From: Gymnodinialimonas sp. 57CJ19
Lineage (GTDB): Bacteria; Pseudomonadota; Alphaproteobacteria; Rhodobacterales; Rhodobacteraceae
Assembly: GCF_038396845.1 (NCBI RefSeq)
Contig: NZ_CP151587.1
Coordinates: 3,384,001 to 3,448,000, forward strand
Reading direction: 5' to 3'
Length of the DNA stretch: 64,000 nt
In this document: piece by piece, positions 34,746 through 44,116 of the stretch
Layout of the letters: every line of letters begins with the position of its first letter
How positions within the stretch are numbered: position 1 is the first letter of the stretch
Translations under genes and position numbers: made by a program
Notes under the pieces: generated by a model
Told to the model about the DNA's origin: nothing
The model's input: the letters and a program-made list of their open reading frames with translations, nothing else
Database searches by the model: none

Positions 34746-35930
34746 ATGGATCTATCATTTTCGGCGCAAGAGCTTGCCTTTCAAGCCGAGGTTCGCGCCT
34801 TTATAGCCGAAGCCTTGCCCAAGGATATCGCGGCCCGCGTGGCCGATGGCAGCGGTCCCACCCGCGATGACATGCACACTTGGCACGCGATCCTGAATGA
34901 CAAGGGATGGCTTGGCGGCACATGGCCCGCGGCTCACGGCGGCTGTGATTGGGGTCCGATCGAGCTTCATATCTTCGAGGAAGAAAGCGCACTGGCAAAC
35001 GCGCCACGGATCGTGCCGTTCGGCGTTAAGATGCTGGCGCCTGTGCTGATGAAATTCGGCTCCGTGGCGCAACAGGCAGAGCTTCTGCCACGCATTCTGG
35101 ACGGGCGTGACTGGTGGTGTCAGGGCTATTCCGAGCCCGGCGCTGGCAGTGATCTTGCGTCCCTCAAGACCCGCGCCGAACGCGACGGCGACCATTATAT
35201 CGTGAATGGCCAGAAGACTTGGACGACCTACGGCCAATATGCCAACCGCATCTTCTGCCTTGTGCGCACCCGCTCTGACGGCAAACCTCAAGCCGGGATC
35301 AGTTTTCTGCTTATCGACCTGGATACGCCGGGGATCGAGATGCGTCCCATCCGCCTGATCGAAGGCGGTTTCGAGGTAAACGAAGTGTTCTTCACCGATG
35401 TGCGCGTGCCCGTCGAGAACCTTGTCGGAGCCGAGAATGACGGCTGGACGATCGCCAAATATCTACTGGGACACGAGCGGACAAACATCGCTGGCACCGG
35501 GTTTTCCGTACAGGCCCTGTCGCAGGTCAAAGCCCTGGCGAGAACCGTGAAGCGGAACGGCAAGCCATTGATCGAGAACCCCTTATTCGCCGCCCGTTTG
35601 GCAGAAACGGAGGCCGATTTGGAGGCGATGAAAATCACCAACTTGCGGATGCTGTCCAAGGCCGCCGCAGGCGGGCAACTGGGAGCCGAGCCGTCTATGT
35701 TGAAAATCAAGGGTACGGTGATCCGGCAATCCCTCAACGATCTGGCGCGGCGCGCGTTGGGTCCAGCGGCCGCCCCCTTCCCTTCGGAGGACTTGGACAA
35801 TCTGGCCATCACGCCCCCCAACCACAGCCACAACGCGGCCGATTACTTCAATAACCGTAAGATCTCGATCTACGGCGGCTCGAACGAAATCCAACGCAAC
35901 ATCTTGGCCAAGGGGATGATGACCCGATGA
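34746..35930 (+). CDS. acyl-CoA dehydrogenase, large subunit type (PimC-like)
   Basis: This 394-residue FAD enzyme begins MDLSFSAQELAFQAEVRAFI. It shows the flavin-contact motif QGYSEPGAGSDLASLKTRAE, GQKTWTTYGQYANRIFCLVR and the C-terminal ISIYGGSNEIQRNILAKGM. GTWPAAHGG and the overall pattern are those of the large subunit of heteromeric acyl-CoA dehydrogenases (pimeloyl-CoA and related). The classical FadE catalytic Glu region is not clear. It is translationally coupled to a small-subunit-like gene (ATGA, 35927-35930), supporting a two-subunit enzyme. The chain length or ring specificity cannot be read. Confidence 0.88.
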   Translation: MDLSFSAQELAFQAEVRAFIAEALPKDIAARVADGSGPTRDDMHTWHAILNDKGWLGGTWPAAHGGCDWGPIELHIFEEESALANAPRIVPFGVKMLAPVLMKFGSVAQQAELLPRILDGRDWWCQGYSEPGAGSDLASLKTRAERDGDHYIVNGQKTWTTYGQYANRIFCLVRTRSDGKPQAGISFLLIDLDTPGIEMRPIRLIEGGFEVNEVFFTDVRVPVENLVGAENDGWTIAKYLLGHERTNIAGTGFSVQALSQVKALARTVKRNGKPLIENPLFAARLAETEADLEAMKITNLRMLSKAAAGGQLGAEPSMLKIKGTVIRQSLNDLARRALGPAAAPFPSEDLDNLAITPPNHSHNAADYFNNRKISIYGGSNEIQRNILAKGMMTR

Positions 35931-36976
35931 ACTTCGAGCAATCCGATGACCGCCGCATGTTGTCAGAGACGCTGCGCCGCTATTTGGCGGACGGCTATGA
36001 CCTCGCCCACCGCAATACGGTCGCTTACGACGCGCCTTTCCACGATCCTACGAAATGGGCGGAATTAACCGAACTTGGCCTGTTTTATGCCCTCGTCCCC
36101 GAAAGCCACGGCGGAATGGGCGGGCACGGGTTTGATATCGCGACCGTCTTTGAGGAATTGGGCCGGGCGCTTTGCCCGGAACCGGTTTTGGGTCAAGTCA
36201 TGGCGGCCTCCTTGTTAACCGACGCAGACGCGTTGATGGCCGGCACGCGCTATGCCGTCGCCATCGGAGAGATCGACGCGCCCTATGATCTGCAAGATAT
36301 CACCACAAGTGGCCTTAACGGACGGTTAACAGGGCGGAAATCCGTGGTCTACGGCGCACCCTCTGCGGAAATACTGTTGGTCGCGGCACGGCAAAACGGC
36401 AGGATCGCGCTGTTTGAAATGCCCGCAGAGAATACCGAAATCACCGGCTATGGGATGATCGACGGCGGTCCGGCCGGCGAGGTTATCCTGGACGACACGC
36501 CTGCCACGCTACTGCTGGAAGATGCTGAAAACGCACTGCAAAACGCAATGGACCGGGGCGCGTTGGCCCTATGCGCCGAGGCGCTTGGCGCGATGGAGGT
36601 GGTACAGGACACGCTGGTTGACTACCTGACAACGCGCAAGCAATTCGGCCAGCCTCTAGTGGCGTTTCAGGCCTTGCAGCACCGCGCCATCGACCTGGCG
36701 ATCGAGATCGAGCAAGCTCGCTCCATCGTGATCCTTGCGGCCTCAGCCGATGGCAGCGACGCGTTTCCCAAACGCGCTGCTCAAGCGAAACATCTGGTCG
36801 GAAAGGTCGCGCGGCTCGTGGCCGAAGAGGCGATCCAGATGCATGGCGGCATCGGGATCACTTGGGAATATCCGCTGTCCCACTACGCCAAACGGCTCGT
36901 CATGATCGACCACCAACTAGGCGACACGGATTGGCATTTAGAGCGCCTTATTAAAGGCTTAGCCGGGCGTTCCTAA
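35927..36976 (+). CDS. acyl-CoA dehydrogenase, small subunit type (PimD-like)
   Basis: This 349-residue protein starts MNFEQSDDRRMLSETLRRYL and includes LGLFYALVPESHGGMGGHGF, REQFGQPL-type TTRKQFGQPLVAFQALQHRA and MHGGIGITWEYPLSHYAKRL. It lacks the typical SEPxAGSD flavin loop, as small subunits often do. It is coupled to the upstream large subunit. Its last 18 bp overlap the 3' end of the convergent choV gene (36959-36976), so the two operons share terminal codons and no terminator separates them. Confidence 0.87.
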   Translation: MNFEQSDDRRMLSETLRRYLADGYDLAHRNTVAYDAPFHDPTKWAELTELGLFYALVPESHGGMGGHGFDIATVFEELGRALCPEPVLGQVMAASLLTDADALMAGTRYAVAIGEIDAPYDLQDITTSGLNGRLTGRKSVVYGAPSAEILLVAARQNGRIALFEMPAENTEITGYGMIDGGPAGEVILDDTPATLLLEDAENALQNAMDRGALALCAEALGAMEVVQDTLVDYLTTRKQFGQPLVAFQALQHRAIDLAIEIEQARSIVILAASADGSDAFPKRAAQAKHLVGKVARLVAEEAIQMHGGIGITWEYPLSHYAKRLVMIDHQLGDTDWHLERLIKGLAGRS

Positions 36977-37978
36977 CCGCGCGGCCACGGATTCCGTGGT
37001 CACTGTTCCCACTATCTCTCCGCCCTCTTCGACGGCCAAGGGGGCGGGGTTTTCGGCGAAGCGGGCCAGAATATCTTGCACCGGCAATTCGGCCGGGATG
37101 CTAGGCGCGTCAGAGCGCACATCTTGCATCACGTCACGCGCCGTCAGAACCCCTAACGGGTTCATATTAGACACAAATTCCGCCACATACTCTGTCGCCG
37201 GTTCCGAGAAGATCTGCCGTGGCGTGCCAATCTGAACGATGCGCCCCCCTTCCAGAATGGCGATGCGGTTGCCGATCTTGAAGGCCTCATCCAGATCATG
37301 GCTCACGAAAATGATCGTCCGCTTGAGATCCCGTTGCAGATCCAACAATTCATCCTGCAATTTGCTACGGATCAATGGGTCCAGCGCCGAGAACGGCTCA
37401 TCCATCAGCAAGATCGGGGCGTTGGTCACGAAGGCTCGGGCAAGGCCCACACGCTGCTGCATCCCGCCTGACAATTCACCCACCTTGCGATCTGCCCATT
37501 CCGCCAGCCCAACCAAGGCCAACTGCTGTTCAACGGCTGCATTCCGATCAGCGGCGGATTGCCCCGCGAGCTCTAATCCAAGGCCCACATTCTCCCGCAC
37601 GGACCGCCACGGCAGCAGGCCAAACTGTTGAAAAACCATGGAAACGCAATTCTGGCGCAGATAGCGCAGATCGGTTGCGCTGGCCCCCGGAAGGGTGCAG
37701 GACCAATTGCCGTCCGTTACTTCGACCTGCCCACGGGCAACAGGGTTAAGCCCATTAACCGCCCGCAGAAGCGTAGATTTACCCGAGCCGGATAACCCCA
37801 TGAGAACGAGGATTTCCCCTTCCTCCACATCGAGGGAGCAGTCGTGGACGCCCAGAACATGCTCGGTCGCGGCTTGAATGTCGGACCGTGTGCCGCCCTG
37901 ATCGGCAAGGGTTAACGCCTGCGCCGGACGGGGGCCAAACATGATGCAAACATCGCGAAATGAAACGGCTGTGCTCAT
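36959..37978 (-). CDS. choV: choline ABC transporter, ATP-binding protein
   Basis: This 339-residue OpuA/ProV-type ATPase has Walker A LMGLSGSGKSTLLRAVNGLN, a Q-loop VFQQFGLLPWRSV, signature ELSGGMQQRVGLARA, Walker B ILLMDEPFSALDPL and the H-loop VSHDLDEAFK. An insertion at residues 25-40 (QGGTRSDIQAATEHVLG) is characteristic of ChoV/ProV proteins. A C-terminal regulatory CBS-like remnant follows (residues 275-339). It is coupled to the GFA-family gene (ATGA 37975-37978) and is the last gene of the choX-choW-GFA-choV operon. Confidence 0.93.
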   Translation of the reverse strand: MSTAVSFRDVCIMFGPRPAQALTLADQGGTRSDIQAATEHVLGVHDCSLDVEEGEILVLMGLSGSGKSTLLRAVNGLNPVARGQVEVTDGNWSCTLPGASATDLRYLRQNCVSMVFQQFGLLPWRSVRENVGLGLELAGQSAADRNAAVEQQLALVGLAEWADRKVGELSGGMQQRVGLARAFVTNAPILLMDEPFSALDPLIRSKLQDELLDLQRDLKRTIIFVSHDLDEAFKIGNRIAILEGGRIVQIGTPRQIFSEPATEYVAEFVSNMNPLGVLTARDVMQDVRSDAPSIPAELPVQDILARFAENPAPLAVEEGGEIVGTVTTESVAARLGTPG

Positions 37979-38385
37979 CGGTTTTCCTCGTAACGCAAGA
38001 TACCGGCAACCCCGTCACAGGGGCCTCCGTCGGTGGGGTGTTGCTGGCCGTCATGGACGATGATCTCGGCCAGTTGGAACGGTGATTGCCCTTCAAGACA
38101 GGCCAGATTTACCCCGTATTCATTGGGGTTGGAGCGGCGTTTGTGGTGGGTGTAGATGCCGCACTGGCTGCAAAAATAGTGCTCGGCCACACGGGTATTG
38201 AACTGATAGAGCGTCAGGTTTTCCGCCCCCTTCGTGATCGTAAACCCGTCCAGATCGGTCGAGACAGCAACCGCCCCGCGCATGGTGCACAGCGAACAAT
38301 CACACCGACGAGCAAAGGCCAAGCCGCCCTTCAAGACAGCGGTAAATTGCACCGCCCCACAATGGCATTTTCCGTTCAGTTTCAT
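37975..38385 (-). CDS. GFA-family (CENP-V-type) zinc protein inside the choline-uptake operon
   Basis: This 136-residue protein has the GFA Cys pattern: GKCHCGAVQF, RRCDCSLCTMRGA and YFCSQCGIYTHH, seven Cys positioned as in two zinc sites. The family was named for glutathione-dependent formaldehyde activation, but the catalytic role is disputed for many members. It overlaps choW upstream and choV downstream by 4 bp each, so it is an integral part of the transporter operon. Betaine demethylation releases formaldehyde, which offers a rationale (inference). Confidence 0.88.
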   Translation of the reverse strand: MKLNGKCHCGAVQFTAVLKGGLAFARRCDCSLCTMRGAVAVSTDLDGFTITKGAENLTLYQFNTRVAEHYFCSQCGIYTHHKRRSNPNEYGVNLACLEGQSPFQLAEIIVHDGQQHPTDGGPCDGVAGILRYEENR

Positions 38386-39368
38386 GCCTTCACCCTCAAC
38401 GTCCGGTCCAGCACGATGGCGACCACAACGATGATGAATCCGCTTTCAAAGCCGAGCCCCGTGTTCACCTGGTTCAACGCCCGCACCACCGGAACACCCA
38501 AGCCATCGGCGCCCACAAGCGCCGCGATGACGACCATCGACAACGACAACATGATGGTTTGGTTCAGGCCCGTCATGATCTGTGGCAGGGCGTAGGGAAG
38601 CTCGACCTTCCACAGTTTTTGCGAAGGCGTGGCCCCGAATGCGTCGGCGGCCTCTCGCAAGGAATTGGGCGTGGAGGAGATGCCCAGATGGGTCAAGCGG
38701 ATCGGCGCGGGCAGCACGAAAATGACTGTTGCGATAAGGCCGGGCACCATGCCGATGCCAAAAAACACAATGGCTGGAATAAGATAGACGAAGGTCGGTA
38801 GGGTTTGCATCAGGTCCAGAATGGGCCGCATCCAAGCGTATAGGCGGGGCCTGTGAGCCACCGCGATACCAATCGGCACGCCCACCCCCATGCACACGAC
38901 ACAGGCCGACAGCACCAGCGTCAAGCTTTCGGTCGTTTCTTCCCAGTAGCCCTGGTTCACGATGAACAAGAAGCCCACAGCGACCAAGGCAGGCACCTTC
39001 CAGCCGCGATGCAACCACCACGCAAGCCCGGTGAAAATCGCAATGATTAGAAAGGGATGCCACTCCTGCGGGTAAAGGAAACTGGCGTCGCGCAGGCGGA
39101 TATCCTGCCACCAGGACGTGTTGGGCGGCTCTTGCAGGATGGCGAGAAAGACCTCGATCATTGCCTCCAGCGCCACGGCCATGGCATCGAAAATGAACGC
39201 GCCATTGGATTGCAGCCAATCGAACACCGCTTCAGCCCCGTCACCGATGCGCAGCTTGCATTCGGTCAAAAAGGTGATCGGCCCCGTGACATCGGGATCA
39301 TTGGGAAATGAGCACTCCGAGATGCCGTCGTCTTGCCACCATGCGCGTAGATCGCTGAACCAAGTCAT
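38382..39368 (-). CDS. choW: choline ABC transporter, permease protein
   Basis: This 328-residue OpuAB/ProW-type permease has a periplasmic/cytoplasmic N-terminal extension (residues 1-100, including a span at about 55-75), a core of membrane spans from HPFLIIAIFTGLAWWLHRGW to the C-terminus, and the EAA-like loop LREAADAFGATPSQKLWKVE. 'LPTFVYLIPAIVFFGIGMVP' is a ProW/ChoW hallmark. It lies downstream of choX, with two hairpins in the 153-bp gap. Confidence 0.93.
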   Translation of the reverse strand: MTWFSDLRAWWQDDGISECSFPNDPDVTGPITFLTECKLRIGDGAEAVFDWLQSNGAFIFDAMAVALEAMIEVFLAILQEPPNTSWWQDIRLRDASFLYPQEWHPFLIIAIFTGLAWWLHRGWKVPALVAVGFLFIVNQGYWEETTESLTLVLSACVVCMGVGVPIGIAVAHRPRLYAWMRPILDLMQTLPTFVYLIPAIVFFGIGMVPGLIATVIFVLPAPIRLTHLGISSTPNSLREAADAFGATPSQKLWKVELPYALPQIMTGLNQTIMLSLSMVVIAALVGADGLGVPVVRALNQVNTGLGFESGFIIVVVAIVLDRTLRVKA

Positions 39369-39445
39369 GTCAGGGGTCGTCCTGTAGGTTTGGGGAAGTC
39401 ATGCATTGGCGGACTTCTTGAGGTCGTTAAGGAATTGCGGGTCGC

Positions 39446-39500
39446 CCGACGCCTAGCGCGTCGGCATCTGCCAAAAGGGCCCGCCAATAGGCAGGCCCTT
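39446..39500 (-). promoter_or_regulatory. two intercistronic hairpins between choX and choW
   Basis: The one nearest choX is AAGGGCCTGCC / GGCGGGCCCTT (39473-39500), followed on the minus strand by TTTT. The second is CCGACGC / GCGTCGG (39446-39464). They probably cause partial termination or protect the choX mRNA, raising binding protein over permease. Confidence 0.65.
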
Positions 39501-39521
39501 CCGTTTGTCTTTAGACTTGGC

Positions 39522-40466
39522 TCAAAGACCCAGCGCTTCCGACACTGCGGCGGCGGCGTCGCCACCGTCGAATGTGGTCACGCCGTCCAGCCACGCCATA
39601 ACGGCGTCGGGGTTGGCGGACATCCACGCGGTCGCGGCGTCGGCGGGATCTTCACCATCATCAAGGATCGCGCCCATGATCTCGTTTTCCATGGCAAGGC
39701 TGAACGACAGGTTGTTCAGCAAGGCGCCGACGTTCGGGCAGGCATCCACATAACCGGCCGAGGTGTTGGTGTAGACCGTTGCGCCGCCCAGGTCGGGGCC
39801 GAACCAATCGTCGCCGCCCTCCAGATAGGTCAGGTCAAAGTTGGCGTTCATCGGGTGAGGTTCCCAACCAAGGAAAACGACAGGCTCGTCGCGATCTGAT
39901 GCGCGGGCGACTTGGGCCAGCATCCCCTGCTCCGAGGATTCGACGACCTCAAACTCGGACAGGCCAAAGGCGTCGGCCTCGATCATATCCATGATCAGAC
40001 GGTTGCCGTCGTTGCCGGGCTCGATGCCGTAGATCTCTCCGTCCAGCTCATCCATCGCCGCAGCGATCGAGGCGAAATCGGTGATGCCAAGCGCCGCGCC
40101 AGCCGCGTTGGTGGCCAGCGTGTATTTGGCGCCTTCAAGGTTCGCGCGCACGGTGTCGACGGTGCCTGCCTCACGATAGGGGGCGATATCGGCCTCCATC
40201 GTGGGCATCCAGTTGCCCAGGAAAATGTCCACATCGCCTTCGGCCAGCGACGTGTAGGTCACCGGTACGGACAGCACGAGGATGTCGGTTTCATAGCCAA
40301 GCGCCTCGAGCACCACGGTGGTCGCCGCCGTCGTCGCGGTGATGTCGGTCCAACCGACATCCGAGAAGGTGACGGTGCCACATTCGGCGTGGGCGTCAGC
40401 CATCGCAGCACCGGCGGTCAAAGCAAGCGCCATGGCGCTGGTCGCTGTTGCGCGGAAAAGGGTCAT
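39522..40466 (-). CDS. choX: choline-binding periplasmic protein
   Basis: This 314-residue OpuAC-type binding protein starts at ATG 40466 with AGGAG 6 nt upstream and has a signal peptide ending ALTAGAAMADAHA. Motifs include CGTVTFSDVGWTDITATTAA, VDIFLGNWMPTMEADI, EPGNDGNRLIMDMI and VFLGWEPHPMNANFDL, typical of ChoX, where Trp/Tyr residues form the aromatic box for the quaternary amine. The two Cys (residues 31 and about 237) match a ChoX disulfide. It is the first gene of the uptake operon, divergent from betI. Confidence 0.94.
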   Translation of the reverse strand: MTLFRATATSAMALALTAGAAMADAHAECGTVTFSDVGWTDITATTAATTVVLEALGYETDILVLSVPVTYTSLAEGDVDIFLGNWMPTMEADIAPYREAGTVDTVRANLEGAKYTLATNAAGAALGITDFASIAAAMDELDGEIYGIEPGNDGNRLIMDMIEADAFGLSEFEVVESSEQGMLAQVARASDRDEPVVFLGWEPHPMNANFDLTYLEGGDDWFGPDLGGATVYTNTSAGYVDACPNVGALLNNLSFSLAMENEIMGAILDDGEDPADAATAWMSANPDAVMAWLDGVTTFDGGDAAAAVSEALGL

Positions 40467-40498
40467 TTTAGTCTCCTGTTGGGGTCTGGTCGTTTTTG

Positions 40499-40518
40499 TT
40501 GATTGACCAGTCAATTAA
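40499..40518. promoter_or_regulatory. BetI-type operator palindrome
   Basis: TTGATTGAC-CA-GTCAATTAA is a near-perfect 20-bp palindrome (one mismatch) in the 92-bp gap between divergent choX and betI. TTGATTGxxC-like arms agree with known BetI sites upstream of bet genes. It is placed to repress both choX and betI-betC-betB-betA until choline is present. Confidence 0.75.
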
Positions 40519-40558
40519 AAACATATTTCTGGTACATGGCAACAAGGAAGGTGTCTCG

Positions 40559-41131
40559 GTGCCCCGCATAGGTATGATGGCTATACGCAAAGACGCGCTT
40601 GTCAACGCTACGATCAGCGAGATCGGGCGGCGAGGGTCGTTGGACGTGACTGTTGGACAGATCGCGAAAGCCGCGGGTGTGTCCTCTGCCTTGGCGCACC
40701 ATTACTTTGGCTCCAAAGACGCGCTTTTGTTGGCTGCCATGCGTGCGATCCTTCGGGAGTTTGGCACCGCCGCTCGGGCTGAACTGGCCAAGGCAGATAC
40801 GCCGCGAGGCCGCCTGACGGCCATCGCGCGCGCCTCTTTCGGGGGGCAGAACTTCCACCCAGAAGTCGTCTCGGCGTGGTTAACCTTCTACGTCATGGCG
40901 CAGCGCGACCCCAAAGCCGCGCGGCTTTTGCGTGTGTACCAGCATCGTTTGGTGTCCAATCTGACCTATTCGTTAAGACCGTTAACGAATAACGCCGCCA
41001 ACATCGCCACCACCACCGCTGCGCTGATCGACGGCCTCTATATTCGTCACGCTTTGATAGGCACCACCGTGCCCGACGCCGAAGCCGCCATCGCCCGCGT
41101 CACCGATTATCTGGAGGTGGCCCTGCGATGA
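40559..41131 (+). CDS. betI: TetR-family transcriptional repressor BetI
   Basis: This 190-residue protein starts at GTG 40559 with AAGGAAGG 7 nt upstream, giving the BetI-specific N-terminus VPRIGMMAIRKDALVNAT. The helix-turn-helix is VGQIAKAAGVSSALAHHYFG. The C-terminal ligand domain includes FHPEVVSAWLTFYVMAQRDP, a typical BetI stretch. BetI senses choline. Its stop overlaps the betC start (ATGA 41128-41131). Confidence 0.95.
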   Translation: MPRIGMMAIRKDALVNATISEIGRRGSLDVTVGQIAKAAGVSSALAHHYFGSKDALLLAAMRAILREFGTAARAELAKADTPRGRLTAIARASFGGQNFHPEVVSAWLTFYVMAQRDPKAARLLRVYQHRLVSNLTYSLRPLTNNAANIATTTAALIDGLYIRHALIGTTVPDAEAAIARVTDYLEVALR

Positions 41132-42648
41132 CTGCACCTAATTCTCGGCCTAACATATTGATCCTCATGGTAGATCAACTGAACGGCACGCTTTTCCCCG
41201 ACGGCCCCGCCCAGTGGTTGCACACGCCCAACCTGGACCGTTTGGCCGCGAAATCCACGCGTTTTGCCAATGCCTACACCGCCTCTCCGCTGTGCGCTCC
41301 GGCGCGGGCATCGTTCATGTCGGGGCAGTTGCCCTCGCGGACCGGGGTTTATGACAATGCGGCCGAGTTCGCCTCCTCCATCCCCACCTACGCCCATCAT
41401 TTGCGACGGGCGGGCTACTACACAGCGCTTTCGGGCAAGATGCATTTTGTCGGCCCCGATCAACTTCACGGGTTTGAACAGCGCCTGACGACCGACATCT
41501 ACCCCGCCGATTTTGGCTGGACGCCCGATTATCGCAAACCCGGCGAGCGGATTGATTGGTGGTACCACAACATGGGGTCCGTGACCGGATCGGGCGTGGC
41601 CGAGATCACCAATCAGATGGAATACGACGACGCCGTGGCTTTCGAGGCGGAGCAAAAGCTATACGATCTGTCGCGCGGGCAAGACCCACGTCCGTGGTGC
41701 CTGACAGTCAGTTTCACCCACCCCCACGATCCCTACGTCGCGCGTCGCGAGTTCTGGGATTTATATAACGATTGCGAGCACTTGATGCCCGAAGTCGGCC
41801 CGATCCCCTACAACGATCAAGACCCCCACTCAAAGCGCATTCTGGATGCGAATGACCTGGAGAACTTTGAGATCACCGATGCCGATGTCGCCCGATCACG
41901 GCAGGCGTATTTCGCCAATATCTCTTACCTCGATCAAAAGATCGGCGGCATTCTGGATGTGTTGGAACGCACCGGGCAAGAGGCGCATATCGTCTTCGTC
42001 TCGGACCACGGCGATATGCTGGGGGAGCGGGGCCTTTGGTTCAAGATGTCCTTCTTTGAAGGCTCCGCCCGTGTGCCGCTCATGATCTCGGCGCCGGAGA
42101 TGGCGCCGGGATTGGTGACCGATCCTGTGTCCACCATCGACCTCTGCCCGACCCTTTGCGACCTTGCGGGCGTGTCGATGGAAGACGTGATGCCTTGGAC
42201 CGACGGCGAATCGTTAATGCCGTTAGGAAATGGCGGCACGCGCACCAGCCCCGTTGCAATGGAATACGCAGCCGAAGGCTCTTACGCGCCGGTGGTGGCC
42301 CTACGATACGGACCATGGAAATTCACCAGATGCGCCTTGGACCCAGACCAATTGTTCGACCTGTCCACGGACCCACAAGAGTTAACAAACTTGGCCGAGG
42401 TCGCCGAACACCAAGGCACGCGCCTGACACTTCGCGCCAAATCCGAGGCTCGATGGGATCTAGCGGCCTTCGACGCAGACGTGCGCGAAAGCCAAGCCCG
42501 CCGGTGGGTCGTCTACGAGGCTTTGCGAAATGGCTCTTACTATCCGTGGGATTTCCAACCTCTCCGCGACGCCTCTGAACGCTACATGCGCAATCACATG
42601 GACCTCAATGTTCTTGAGGAAAATCAACGCTTTCCACGGGGCGAATAG
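41128..42648 (+). CDS. betC: choline-sulfatase
   Basis: This 506-residue sulfatase has the formylglycine signature SPLCAPARASFMSG (Cys56, Pro58, Arg60), a metal site at ILMVDQLNG and VSDHGDMLGERGLWFKM, and a choline-sulfatase-type C-terminal tail (MDLNVLEENQRFPR) that contributes to subunit contacts. It hydrolyses choline-O-sulfate to choline and sulfate. No signal peptide, so it is cytoplasmic. It is coupled to betI and 22 bp upstream of betB. Confidence 0.96.
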   Translation: MTAPNSRPNILILMVDQLNGTLFPDGPAQWLHTPNLDRLAAKSTRFANAYTASPLCAPARASFMSGQLPSRTGVYDNAAEFASSIPTYAHHLRRAGYYTALSGKMHFVGPDQLHGFEQRLTTDIYPADFGWTPDYRKPGERIDWWYHNMGSVTGSGVAEITNQMEYDDAVAFEAEQKLYDLSRGQDPRPWCLTVSFTHPHDPYVARREFWDLYNDCEHLMPEVGPIPYNDQDPHSKRILDANDLENFEITDADVARSRQAYFANISYLDQKIGGILDVLERTGQEAHIVFVSDHGDMLGERGLWFKMSFFEGSARVPLMISAPEMAPGLVTDPVSTIDLCPTLCDLAGVSMEDVMPWTDGESLMPLGNGGTRTSPVAMEYAAEGSYAPVVALRYGPWKFTRCALDPDQLFDLSTDPQELTNLAEVAEHQGTRLTLRAKSEARWDLAAFDADVRESQARRWVVYEALRNGSYYPWDFQPLRDASERYMRNHMDLNVLEENQRFPRGE

Positions 42649-42670
42649 CTCCACGATCTTTAGGTGAACG

Positions 42671-44116
42671 ATGCAACCGACTGCCTCTCATTTTGTGAAC
42701 GGCGCGTATCTGGAAGATACCGCTGGCACCCCGATCCCCGTCATTTTCCCCGCCACGGGCGAAGAAATCGCGCGGGTTCATGCCGCAACCCCCGCCGTGG
42801 TAGAGGCCGCTTTGGCATCGGCCAAGGCCGCGCAGGCCGAATGGGCAGCTCTGATGGGCGTGGAACGCGGCCGCATTCTGCGCCGCGCCGCCGACATTAT
42901 TCGGGAGAGGAACCAAGAACTAAGCGAGCTGGAAACCCTCGACACCGGCAAACCGATCCAGGAAACGCTGGTGGCTGACGCCACATCCGCCGCGGAATCG
43001 TTGGAGTATTTCGGCGGCATCGCGGCCAGCTTGGGCGGCGAGCACATGCAACTGGGCGGCGATTGGGCCTACACGATGCGCGTGCCCTTGGGCGTTTGCG
43101 TGGGCATTGGCGCGTGGAACTACCCTACCCAGATCGCGGCATGGAAAGGCGCGCCTGCATTGGCTTGCGGCAACACGATGGTCTTCAAGCCGTCCGAACA
43201 GACGCCGCTATGTGCTTTGAAAGTCGCGGAAATATTGGTGGAGGCCGGTGCTCCGGCTGGCGTCTACAACGTGATCCAGGGGGCCGGCGAGGTCGGCCGC
43301 GCCCTGGTCGAGGACCCGCGCACCGCCAAGGTTTCGCTGACAGGCTCGGCTGCTACAGGCAAGAAAGTGTACGCCGCCGCCGCCGCGCAGATGAAGCACG
43401 CGACGATGGAATTGGGCGGCAAGTCCCCCCTCGTGATCTTCGATGATGCCGATTTGGAAAGCGCCGTTTCCGGGGCGATTAATGCGAATTTCTACGCCTC
43501 GGGTCAGGTCTGCTCCAACGGGACGCGCGTGCTTGTTCAGAAGGGAATGAAAGAAGCCTTCCTTGCCCGCCTGCAAGAACGCACCGCCAAAGCCGTCATC
43601 GGTGACCCGCGCGACGAGGCCACAAATTTCGGCCCAATGGTGAGTGAAGAACAACTCGCAATCACCTGTTCTTACGTTGAAAAAGGCATCGCGGAAGGAG
43701 CACGACTGATCCACGGCGGCAAGCGGTTGGACCGCCCCGGTTGCTATATTGAGCCGACGATTTTTGCCGATGTGACCGACGATATGGCCATCGCCCAGGA
43801 AGAGATTTTTGGCCCGGTCATGTCTGTTCTCGATTTCGAGACAGAGGAAGAGGTCATCGAACGCGCCAATGCCACCGATCTCGGCCTTTCGGGCGCGGTT
43901 TTCACCGCTGACCTGACCCGCGCGCACCGCGTGGTACATAGTATCGACGCGGGGAGCCTCTGGATTAACCAATATAACCTGACCCCGGTCGAGGTCCCCT
44001 TCGGCGGCATGAAAGGCTCGGGCGTAGGACGCGAAAACTCCCGTGCGGCGGTTGAGCATTACTCGCAACTCAAGACTGTCTACGTCGGCATGTCTCCGGT
44101 AGAGGCGGCGTTCTAA
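42671..44116 (+). CDS. betB: betaine aldehyde dehydrogenase
   Basis: This 481-residue NAD(P)-dependent aldehyde dehydrogenase has Asn150 ([17 protein letters not shown]), general base Glu247 ([12 protein letters not shown]) and the nucleophile Cys281 ([14 protein letters not shown]), which is the BetB-specific '[12 protein letters not shown]' form. It oxidises betaine aldehyde to glycine betaine. AGGTG lies 4 nt before the ATG. It is directly joined to betA with no intergenic base. Confidence 0.97.
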   Translation: MQPTASHFVNGAYLEDTAGTPIPVIFPATGEEIARVHAATPAVVEAALASAKAAQAEWAALMGVERGRILRRAADIIRERNQELSELETLDTGKPIQETLVADATSAAESLEYFGGIAASLGGEHMQLGGDWAYTMRVPLGVCVGIGAWNYPTQIAAWKGAPALACGNTMVFKPSEQTPLCALKVAEILVEAGAPAGVYNVIQGAGEVGRALVEDPRTAKVSLTGSAATGKKVYAAAAAQMKHATMELGGKSPLVIFDDADLESAVSGAINANFYASGQVCSNGTRVLVQKGMKEAFLARLQERTAKAVIGDPRDEATNFGPMVSEEQLAITCSYVEKGIAEGARLIHGGKRLDRPGCYIEPTIFADVTDDMAIAQEEIFGPVMSVLDFETEEEVIERANATDLGLSGAVFTADLTRAHRVVHSIDAGSLWINQYNLTPVEVPFGGMKGSGVGRENSRAAVEHYSQLKTVYVGMSPVEAAF

